Under the pieces are notes generated by a model. The model searched no databases and was not told where the DNA came from. It worked only from the letters and a program-made list of their open reading frames with translations. Below are positions 57,388 to 64,000 of a stretch of DNA of 64,000 nucleotides, one piece after another. The stretch's first letter is position 1; each line of letters begins with the position of its first letter. The translations under genes were made by a program, and so were the position numbers. The DNA is from Verrucomicrobiota bacterium (GTDB taxonomy: Bacteria; Verrucomicrobiota; Verrucomicrobiia; Opitutales; Opitutaceae), in contig JAEWQP010000001.1 in assembly GCA_023399155.1 (NCBI GenBank), positions 181,202-245,201 of the forward strand. Reading direction: 5' to 3'.

Positions 57388-58677
57388 TCAGGGAAACAAT
57401 CCGCGGGCCCGCTTCGCCTCACCCACCCGGCCGATCCCGAGGGTGAGCGCGGCCAGTCGCCGGCTGCCGCCGACGCGGCGGCGCTGGTCCTCCACCTGCA
57501 CGCGGGCGCGGTCGAGGATCTCTCCGAGTTTCTGCAGGACTTCCTTGCGCGTCCAGTACGTGCTCTGCAGATCCTGCACCCACTCGAAATAGGAGACGAT
57601 CACGCCGCCGCTGTTGCAGAGGATGTCGGGGATGACCTCGATGTCGCCGCGGTTCTCGATGATGACATCGGCCGCGTTGGTGGTGGGACCGTTGGCCGCC
57701 TCGGCGAGGATGCGGCACTGCAGACGCGGGGCGTTGTGCTCGGTCACGACGCGCTCGAGCGCTGCAGGGATCAGCACCGTGCACTGCAATTCAAGGAGTG
57801 CCTCATTGGATATCGGGTCGCCTCCCCGCCAGCCTTCGAGCGTCCGATGCACGCGCACGTGTTCGATGGCCGCCCCGACGTCGATGCCGGCCGGATTGTG
57901 ATAGCCGCCGGACACATCACTGATGGCGATGACCTTCGCGCCGTAATCCACCATGCCGAGCGCGGCCTCCGTGCCGACGTTGCCAAACCCCTGCACCACG
58001 ACAGACGCATCCGCAGGCTTGATACCGAAGTCCTCGAGATACGCGCGCACGAGGTAGGCCACGCCGCGCCCCGTGGCTTCGCGACGGCCCTCCGAGCCGC
58101 CAACCGAGATCGGCTTGCCCGTGACGATGGCCGGCACCGCGGATCCAGTCTGGATCGAATACGTGTCCATCATCCAGGCCATGACCTGCTCGTTTGTGCC
58201 GACGTCCGGCGCCATCACATCCACGTTCGGGCCGACGAACGGAATCATCTCCTGCATGTAGCGTCGCGAAAGGTTCTCGAGTTCGCGCGGCGAGAGCCGC
58301 ATCGGGTCGACGGCAACGCCGCCCTTGGCCCCGCCGTAGGGCAGACCGACGAGCGCACATTTCCAGCTCATCCACATCGCCAGGGCCGCGACCTCGCCGA
58401 TGTTCACCTTCGGGTGAAAACGCAGGCCACCCTTCGTCGGTCCAAGAGAAAGGTGGTGCTGCACGCGGTAGCCCTCGTACATCTCGACCGATCCATCATC
58501 GCGCCGGATCGGGAAGATCACGGTGAGGCAGCGCTTCGGATACTTGGTCCGGAGACGCGTGTCCTCGGGCATCGCGATCGCGTCCGCTGCGAGGTCGAAC
58601 TGGCGGCAGGCCATGCGAAACACGTCGGAATCGTAGAGTGTTCCCAGAGTGGAACGATCGGGCGTGGTGTTGCTCAT
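57388..58677 (-). CDS. gdhA: NAD(P)-glutamate dehydrogenase
   Basis: 429 residues from the ATG at 58677. Substrate Lys in PTKGGLRFHPKVNIGEVAAL, catalytic Lys in VGLPYGGAKGGVAVDP and MAPDVGTNEQVMAWMMDTY. The NAD domain has VVVQGFGNVGTEAALGM and ILAEAANGPTTNAADVII. The length and sequence fit the hexameric NAD-type class (GudB/RocG-like). It links 2-oxoglutarate and ammonia with glutamate. Monocistronic by position, with 200 bp upstream. Confidence 0.94.
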   Translation of the reverse strand: MSNTTPDRSTLGTLYDSDVFRMACRQFDLAADAIAMPEDTRLRTKYPKRCLTVIFPIRRDDGSVEMYEGYRVQHHLSLGPTKGGLRFHPKVNIGEVAALAMWMSWKCALVGLPYGGAKGGVAVDPMRLSPRELENLSRRYMQEMIPFVGPNVDVMAPDVGTNEQVMAWMMDTYSIQTGSAVPAIVTGKPISVGGSEGRREATGRGVAYLVRAYLEDFGIKPADASVVVQGFGNVGTEAALGMVDYGAKVIAISDVSGGYHNPAGIDVGAAIEHVRVHRTLEGWRGGDPISNEALLELQCTVLIPAALERVVTEHNAPRLQCRILAEAANGPTTNAADVIIENRGDIEVIPDILCNSGGVIVSYFEWVQDLQSTYWTRKEVLQKLGEILDRARVQVEDQRRRVGGSRRLAALTLGIGRVGEAKRARGLFP

Positions 58678-58878
58678 GCGCGAACGATGACTGGCCCAGG
58701 CACCAGAGGCACTCGTTTTCCGCCGCGAGCCGCCCGGATTGGATCCGCACCGCAGCGTCCCGCAAAGGATCCCAGACCTTCGATCAACCCGACTGGCGCG
58801 CGACCGGCGCTCCGCCGCACGAGCGCCCGACGCAGGCGAGCCGTCGTCCGCCGGCACGGGCGATCGCGTCCCAACGCC

Positions 58879-60516
58879 TCACGACTCCTTGCCGACCCTC
58901 CGTCCCATCCGGCGTCGCACGGCCTTCGCGTAGTACCCCGACGGGACCAGGGAAAGCACGGCGATCACCATGAGGAGCACGATGTGAGATTCGTGCGCAT
59001 GCGGACTGGAGAGGAGTTCGAAGGCCGTCTGCGTGTTGGCGTGCTCGGCAAAGGCGACTGGCGCCACGGCGGCCGTCCGGGCGATGCCGAAGCCGCCTCC
59101 CGCCGCGGTCGACCATGCCAAGGTCGAAAGCCACGCGTAGGCTTTCACGCCCACGGCAAGGCAGCCAAGGGAGATGAAGCCCACCCCGACCGTACCCAGA
59201 CCGACGATACCGATACCCAGTGAACCGACAGAAAGAAGGCCGACCGAAACCAGTCCGACCGAAACCGGGGCGACGGCGATGCCTCCCCAGGCGAAGAGCA
59301 GGCCGTACGCGCGGTCTCCACCGGCGATCCAGCCAAACACCGGCCGCTCGCCTTCGTCCGGTGTGGAGAACCTGAAGTGCACGAGCGGCAGTCCGAAGAG
59401 CGCGGCGCGACTGCGGTAGACCGAGTTGGTTGAGCCGATCTGATCGCGCGCGTCGCGAAAACACTCCGGATGCTCGCGCCGTTCGGACGACCGCAGCCGG
59501 CGGAAATGGCTGAGCATGCGAACCACGACAACCGGCCATGCGACGATCGAGGCGCAGACCAGCACCTGCGTCACGATAGCAAAGAGGGCGCGCGCATCCC
59601 ACCAGCGAAACGCCGCGGCGCGCAGGCCCCAGATCACGAACAGGAACGCGAGCGCACCGAAGAACGTCACCAGCGTCGTCTTCACCACCGCCCGACGCTC
59701 GCGGGGTGTCCGGGACTGATCGAGGTTCATGCGCAGCCCCATGATCGCCGTGACCACGCCGGAGATCGAGGCCACCAACGCCGCGATCGTCGTGCTCTTG
59801 ACCAGCGTTCCGGCATGCGCAGCTACAGCCCCCAGACCCGCCGCCTTGGCAGGGGTCGGAAGAATCGCGGGCATCGCCGCAATCACGCCGAGCGTGAACG
59901 CACGCCCGGGCGTGCTCCGCACGAGCGCTCCTTCCACAAACGAGAGCACCCGCTCCTGCAGGATCCTGCGCCCGCGCGAGAGGCGCTGCTTGACGGCATC
60001 CTCCGTGAGATCGAGCGCGTCCGCGACGTGTTCGATCGAGCAGTGTTCCCGGTAGAAGAGCACGAGCGGCTCGCGATAGGTTTCGGGGACCTGCTCGAGC
60101 GCGTGCCACAGGATCTGCTGTTCCTCGCTGTCCATGGCGCGGGTGGTCACAGGCTTGTCGCCGGACTCAATCTCACCGGCAACTTCCAGGGCATCCGCCT
60201 CGCGCACCGGTTCGCGTCCTTCCCGGCGGCGCAAGCGGCTGGCCTTGTTCCGCAGGATACCACAGAGCCATGGCCGCAACTTCTCGGGCTCGCGAAGGTT
60301 GCGAAGCTCCCGCCAGGCCGTGAGAAAGGTCTCCTGGGCAACATCCTCGCTCTCGCTCAGGCGCCCGGTGGCCGAATACGCGAGCGAACACAGGAGCCGC
60401 TGGTAGCGCTCGACGATCCGAGCGAACGCCTCGCGATCGCCGTCGAGACTGGCCGCCACCAGTTCGGCATCACTGCTCGTCGCTACTGTGGGCATGGCAT
60501 CGATCGGTCGGGTCAT
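58879..60516 (-). CDS. ECF-type RNA polymerase sigma factor fused to a large membrane module
   Basis: 545 residues from the ATG at 60516; Met 8 is an alternative. Residues 20-190 form an ECF sigma factor: region 2 (FARIVERYQRLLCSLAYSAT, SESEDVAQETFLTAWRELR) and region 4 (ALEQVPETYREPLVLFYREH, then an HTH with LDLTEDAVKQRLSRGRR). From about 200 there are several hydrophobic segments, then a Gly/Val-rich run of a roughly 5-6 residue repeat (VSVGLVSVGLLSVGSLGIGI, GLGTVGVGF) and two last helices. No separate anti-sigma gene is adjacent. The fusion suggests an autotethered sigma factor, released or activated by an unknown membrane signal. Confidence 0.85.
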   Translation of the reverse strand: MTRPIDAMPTVATSSDAELVAASLDGDREAFARIVERYQRLLCSLAYSATGRLSESEDVAQETFLTAWRELRNLREPEKLRPWLCGILRNKASRLRRREGREPVREADALEVAGEIESGDKPVTTRAMDSEEQQILWHALEQVPETYREPLVLFYREHCSIEHVADALDLTEDAVKQRLSRGRRILQERVLSFVEGALVRSTPGRAFTLGVIAAMPAILPTPAKAAGLGAVAAHAGTLVKSTTIAALVASISGVVTAIMGLRMNLDQSRTPRERRAVVKTTLVTFFGALAFLFVIWGLRAAAFRWWDARALFAIVTQVLVCASIVAWPVVVVRMLSHFRRLRSSERREHPECFRDARDQIGSTNSVYRSRAALFGLPLVHFRFSTPDEGERPVFGWIAGGDRAYGLLFAWGGIAVAPVSVGLVSVGLLSVGSLGIGIVGLGTVGVGFISLGCLAVGVKAYAWLSTLAWSTAAGGGFGIARTAAVAPVAFAEHANTQTAFELLSSPHAHESHIVLLMVIAVLSLVPSGYYAKAVRRRMGRRVGKES

Positions 60517-60654
60517 GGTGAAGTCGAAGTGCCCGGATGACCAGCCCCGGTGACAGAAAATCGAGCGCCGGACCGCGAAATATCGACCCTCCGTGGCACT
60601 CGGCGCGCCGCGGCGATGCCTGCGGCATAGTGGCTGGAGCATGATGGCCCCGCG

Positions 60655-61563
60655 TCACTCGACTGCCGCGGAGGCCGGGGCGGCACGCGGCAGCCGCAGA
60701 CGAGGTCCGAAGACGCAGAGAATCAGTCCGCTGATGACGAATACAAACGCGCCAATCTTCCAACCAGGAAGCGGTTCGCGGAGCCAGACCGAGGCCGAAC
60801 ACATGCCGAACACCGGGACGAGCAGGGTAAACGGCGTCACGCTCGAGGCCGGATACCGCGCCAGCAGCCAGCTCCAGAGCGTGTAGGCCACGAGCGTCGA
60901 CAAATACACGGTATAGGCGACACTGAGCCAGGCGCCCGCACCTGCGTGCATCACGCTGGCGACGATGGTCGCGGGCCCCTCGATGGCGAGCGAGGCGATC
61001 GCCATCGGCACGGGCACGACGAGTCCACCCCACGCGACGAGCGCAAGCGGGTTCACCCGGCCAAGCTGGCGCGAGGTGATGTTCCCAAAAGCCCACGACA
61101 CGGCCGCCAGCAGCACGCAGACGAATCCCGCCACGGTCACCTCGCCACCGGTGTGCATGCCGACCAGGACAAATCCGGCCGCAGCGACAAGGGTGCCGAA
61201 CACCTGCACCGGCGCCACGCGCTCACGCAGGATCGCAGCCGAAAGGCCGAGCGAGACGAAGACCTGAAACTGCAGCACCAGCGAGGCCAGGCCCGCGGGC
61301 ATCCCGAGCCGCATGCCGAGAAACATGAACGCGAACTGAAGCGCGAACATGGTGAACCCGTAGGTGCACAATTGCCGCCAGGTCACCGCCGGCCTGGGCA
61401 GAAAAAACACGAGCGGCAGCGAAACGAAAACAAATCGTATCGCGCACAACAGCAGCGGCGGCAGGTCGACGAGTGCCAGTTTGATCGCGACGAAATTCGA
61501 GCCCCAGATCGCCACGACAAGCAAGGCGATGAGCACAGGGCGGAAGGGCAGCGTGGATGTCAC
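60655..61563 (-). CDS. EamA/DMT-family exporter
   Basis: 302 residues, GTG start at 61563. Ten helices in two EamA repeats: LIALLVVAIWGSNFVAIKLA at the start of the first and FVCVLLAAVSWAFGNITSRQ at the start of the second. Members such as YedA/RhaT/EamA export amino acids or other metabolites; the substrate here is unknown. The start overlaps the stop of a possible small upstream gene in a GTGA junction, typical of translational coupling. Confidence 0.9.
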   Translation of the reverse strand: MTSTLPFRPVLIALLVVAIWGSNFVAIKLALVDLPPLLLCAIRFVFVSLPLVFFLPRPAVTWRQLCTYGFTMFALQFAFMFLGMRLGMPAGLASLVLQFQVFVSLGLSAAILRERVAPVQVFGTLVAAAGFVLVGMHTGGEVTVAGFVCVLLAAVSWAFGNITSRQLGRVNPLALVAWGGLVVPVPMAIASLAIEGPATIVASVMHAGAGAWLSVAYTVYLSTLVAYTLWSWLLARYPASSVTPFTLLVPVFGMCSASVWLREPLPGWKIGAFVFVISGLILCVFGPRLRLPRAAPASAAVE

Positions 61564-61760
61564 GCCCGCGAGGCTTCGCGGGCACGGCGCGTCGGCAACC
61601 CCGTAGCGCGAATCATGGACTGAATCTCACAACCTCGCCGCGGGCCCTTGATCTCGAGGCCAAGCCGGCCGTTGTCGCGAAGCCGCTGCCGTGCGTCGTC
61701 GGCGTTCGCAAGCTCCTGGCCGACGCCAGTTGCGGGTCGCGCATGGATCAGGAACTGCAC
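61560..61760 (-). CDS. possible small protein coupled to the EamA gene
   Basis: GTG at 61760, 66 codons, ends in TGA that overlaps the GTG of the exporter by 4 bp. Most third positions are G/C. Peptide highlights: VGQELANADDARQRLRDNG and basic Arg-rich end (GLPTRRAREASRA). Shadow coding cannot be excluded. Not a family I recognise. Confidence 0.35.
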   Translation of the reverse strand: MQFLIHARPATGVGQELANADDARQRLRDNGRLGLEIKGPRRGCEIQSMIRATGLPTRRAREASRA

Positions 61761-61819
61761 CCGGGCGCGAAACGTCGGTCAATGGGCATCGGCAGTTGCC
61801 CCTCAGGATCGATACACCT

Positions 61820-62866
61820 TCACGGCGCACCATTCCGGTGATCGTGTTCAAGATGCTCGCGCAGGAGGTCGCGGCCGAAGTCGCCCTCGAAGTCGCGCCA
61901 CACGGTGTGGATGTGGTTGGCGCCATTCTGCGTGTTGTCGTATTCGAGCAGAAACGTCGGACCCTGCACGCGATAATAGTGGCCCGCGCCGCGTTCGCCC
62001 TCACCCGCCCATGCAAAATGGATACGGTCTTCGCCCGCGGCGTGGATCTTCTCCAGATCGCGCCGCGCGAGTTCGGCCCGGTGACGCTCCACATACGTGC
62101 GGACCAGGCGCATGAGCAGGTCGCGTTGAGCCGGTTCCAGGGCCGTGGCGGCGATGCCCGTCGGCGTCAGCGGGTCCACGCGCCCCGCCGCGCCGGTGAG
62201 GATCTCACGCGGCGCCGTCCGAGCGATGACCGCCGCGATGCGCTGGCGTGCATCGAGCGAGCGCACGAACTCACGCGCGATGTCCTCCTCGTCGGCCAGG
62301 ATCCGCTCGCCACGGCGCGGACCCGCGCGGACCTCCGCGGGATTCGCCCCGAAGAACGACGGTGTTGTCGCAAAAGCCTGTCCGTCTACGACCGTGATGT
62401 TGAGCGAAAGGTGGTGTCCTTCGAAGCGCCAGCCCCAGGTGCCGTGTGCCTCGGGCGTGCCGGCGATAAGCAGGTGATAACGGGTCGGATCGCGGAACGA
62501 AGAGGTGCCGCCTTCCACCTCGGCGAGCACGTCCTCGAGCGTGACGATTGCCTGTGTCTTCTGCAAGCCGCGCTCGCTCAGGGCCGACGCCACCATGGCC
62601 CAGGCAAGGCCCTGCTGCGCCGGTGTCATGTCACCCAGGGCGAGCCCGGCCCGCCGTCGAGGCACGTAGTGCCAGTCCTCGCGTTCGCCGGACGAAAACG
62701 GCACCACCGCGGCGGTCCGCTGCTCCGGCGTCAGCGCCTGAAGAAACGCCGAGGCACGCATCGCCATGTCGTTCGCGGGATGGGCATGGGCGGGCGATGA
62801 AGCCATGAGCACAAGCGGCAAGAGTAGAACCGGATGGAAGAGTCGCCAGGATGCAAACACAGACAC
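61820..62866 (-). CDS. secreted DUF3500 protein
   Basis: 348 residues from the GTG at 62866; GTG 62860 is also possible. Signal peptide FHPVLLLPLVLMASSPAHA. The mature part follows the DUF3500 pattern: LTPEQRTAAVVPFSSGERED then WHYVPRRRAGLALGDM, DPTRYHLLIAGTPEAHGTWG with RFEGHHLSLNITVVDG, and the C-terminal YDNTQNGANHIHTVWRDFEG. DUF3500 has no assigned activity; the His/Asp-rich conserved parts look like metal sites, which is inference. A longer upstream frame is GC-rich shadow. Confidence 0.85.
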   Translation of the reverse strand: MSVFASWRLFHPVLLLPLVLMASSPAHAHPANDMAMRASAFLQALTPEQRTAAVVPFSSGEREDWHYVPRRRAGLALGDMTPAQQGLAWAMVASALSERGLQKTQAIVTLEDVLAEVEGGTSSFRDPTRYHLLIAGTPEAHGTWGWRFEGHHLSLNITVVDGQAFATTPSFFGANPAEVRAGPRRGERILADEEDIAREFVRSLDARQRIAAVIARTAPREILTGAAGRVDPLTPTGIAATALEPAQRDLLMRLVRTYVERHRAELARRDLEKIHAAGEDRIHFAWAGEGERGAGHYYRVQGPTFLLEYDNTQNGANHIHTVWRDFEGDFGRDLLREHLEHDHRNGAP

Positions 62867-63189
62867 GGGTGCATCGTAGTGTGATTCGTCCGCTGCGCCA
62901 CCCGCGGTTCCAGATTCCCGGGACCGCCGCGATGGATCGATGCGATCCCGACGTGAGCCCGCAGAAGCTCGCACCGCCGCACCCGGGCGGGGTGACGTCG
63001 TCGACGCGCCCACCGTGTGGCGGCCCGGTCCCGGAACGTCGCGCTCATGCCAAAAGCACTGGGGCCGCCCGCAGGCTGGGCAGTCTGCAAAACGGACTCC
63101 CTCCGCGGCACACACAACCAAACCCATCGGCCGTCCGGGGCGACGCATTTCGCTGAAGCCGTGGCAAGCGAGGTGCGGGGGATGCCCAC
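62867..63189. other. non-coding divergent intergenic region
   Basis: About 320 bp between the DUF3500 gene and the small lipoprotein gene. No supportable promoter, repeat or RNA. Confidence 0.4.
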
Positions 63190-63456
63190 ATGAACTTCAA
63201 TTCCAATCCACGGCCAACGCTTCGGTCGTCCACACTAAGGATCGTGGCTGGCATTGCGACGATCGCGTGGCTCGCTGCTGTCGGCTGCACGAGCATGCAG
63301 GACCAGGGGGCAGTTCGTGAAGCGCCGCTAACCGACCCGCAGACAGCGCCAACCGGTCCAACCGCGCCGTCGACCGCCCCCTGGACCGGACCGGAATCGA
63401 GCTCGAGTCCGAGCAACTCGCCGTCGGGCCCGGGCGTCCCCGACAGCTATCCTTGA
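63190..63456 (+). CDS. small Pro/Ser/Thr-rich lipoprotein
   Basis: 88 residues. Basic start and hydrophobic core IVAGIATIAWLAAVGC, a lipobox with Cys near 33. The remaining 55 residues are low complexity (TAPTGPTAPSTAPWTGPE, SSSSPSNSPSGPG) and likely disordered. Probably a surface or periplasmic lipoprotein; no family. Confidence 0.65.
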   Translation: MNFNSNPRPTLRSSTLRIVAGIATIAWLAAVGCTSMQDQGAVREAPLTDPQTAPTGPTAPSTAPWTGPESSSSPSNSPSGPGVPDSYP

Positions 63457-63525
63457 GGACTTCACAACCGCCGCGGAAGGTGTTCCAGCGTTCGTCGCGG
63501 AGAGGCGCGAGACATCCGATCTGGC

Positions 63526-63635
63526 GTCGAACTCACCGCAGTTGAATCGCGCAAAGACGCCAAGGCGCCAAGGGACGACCCTTATCAAACAGCCGATACA
63601 CGGACACGTCTCGACTCGTGACACCACGGCCTCCG
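63526..63635 (+). repeat. 110-bp direct repeat, copy 1
   Basis: Differs from copy 2 (63855-63964) at about 4 of 110 positions. Contains an 8-mer run CGCAAAGA CGCCAAGG CGCCAAGG. It creates spurious antisense ORFs. Confidence 0.88.
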
Positions 63636-63739
63636 CAAAGTCAGCGCCCCGCCTTTAGGCACTTCAGACGTTCGCCCGCATCCTACCGGAGGATGGGTTT
63701 CGCGCCGTCCGGTTCGTCCTCGTTTATATTGATCCCGAA

Positions 63740-63760
63740 CCTTTGCGCCTTGGCGTCTTG
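63740..63760 (-). repeat. inverted match to the 8-mer run
   Basis: Reads as the reverse complement of the AAGACGCCAAGGCGCAAAGG-type run in the two direct copies, between which it lies. Confidence 0.65.
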
Positions 63761-63854
63761 AGGCCGCACCGCGGCCGGGCGCGAGCCTCTCCTCAGGAGT
63801 TGGGCGCGGGGAAACGCGAGACATCCGACACACTCTCCTCTCCACGATTCCATC

Positions 63855-63964
63855 GTCGAGCTCACCGCAGTTGAATCGCGCAAAGACGCCAAGGCGCCAA
63901 GGGACGACCCTCATCAAACAGCCGATACGCGGACACGTCTCGATTCGTGACACCACGGCCTCCG
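63855..63964 (+). repeat. 110-bp direct repeat, copy 2
   Basis: Second copy of the repeat at 63526-63635, about 220 bp from it. No gene lies between or after it before the window edge. Confidence 0.88.
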
Positions 63965-64000
63965 AAATGTCGAGGCTGCGCGTTTCGCAATCCGGACGTT

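Noticed and set aside
63328..63956. two antisense frames sharing PWRLGVFARFNCGE
   Set aside because: They are created by the 110-bp direct repeat, not by coding selection.

Overview
This is a high-GC bacterial chromosome segment. Gene content suggests Verrucomicrobia, probably Opitutaceae. The reasons are a DUF1573/rhodanese/MauE-type cluster, a ResB-CcsA cytochrome c maturation pair behind a duplicated-domain lipoprotein, uronate epimerase chemistry under a LacI regulator, a TonB receptor and lipoproteins (so an outer membrane), and dense extragenic short-unit repeats. The assignment is an inference from gene content; no rRNA is present. The window is mostly ordinary chromosome. I see no IS transposase, prophage, CRISPR array, toxin-antitoxin pair or recognisable defence island.

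Layout. 1-3032 (-): N-terminal two thirds of a secreted alpha-2-macroglobulin-like protein that runs off the left edge. 3449-8195: MFS transporter, PfkB-type sugar kinase and a convergent Na+/solute symporter. 8425-13668: chaperone block dnaK-groES-groEL (-) ending in a strong terminator, with sufT divergent. 13718-19067: FAD monooxygenase, ClpP, CHASE/PAS hybrid histidine kinase. 19219-24113: DUF1573/rhodanese/MauE operon, crcB with a DUF190 partner, small membrane proteins, TerB-like and VOC proteins. 24360-29828: sugar-acid locus with LacI regulator, three oxidoreductases and a divergent UxaE-type epimerase, with a perfect palindromic operator between; then tRNA-Leu(UAG). 29920-30696: non-coding, hairpin-rich. 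30697-36968: response regulator, phosphatidylserine decarboxylase, lipoprotein, ResB, CcsA. 36989-40988: repeat-rich stretch around 6-phosphofructokinase and xylulokinase. 40989-49172: Tex, PAS/SpoIIE phosphatase, HrpB helicase, papain-like lipoprotein. 49371-52626: iron-type TonB receptor and PepSY protein behind a Fur-like box. 52766-57322: double adenylate kinase, secreted esterase, chemoreceptor. 57388-63456: glutamate dehydrogenase, sigma factor fused to a membrane module, EamA exporter, DUF3500 protein, small lipoprotein. 63457-64000: a duplicated 110-bp extragenic repeat.

How the genes fit together. The catabolic genes (sugar kinase, symporter, uronate locus, xylulokinase, phosphofructokinase, esterase) fit a heterotroph living on plant-derived sugars and uronic acids. 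The sensory genes (hybrid kinase, chemoreceptor, PAS phosphatase, membrane-tethered sigma factor) fit a motile or environmentally responsive Gram-negative cell.

The most unusual signal is between genes. At five loci, degenerate arrays of 6-, 7-, 8- or 9-bp units occur as inverted pairs around a core; one locus holds three such elements, two of them tandem at a 182-bp period, and another holds two nested pairs. A similar 8-mer repeat near the right edge has a single inverted match. Similar architecture with different units suggests one class of extragenic element of unknown mechanism. I cannot tell from one window whether these are mobile, structural or regulatory.
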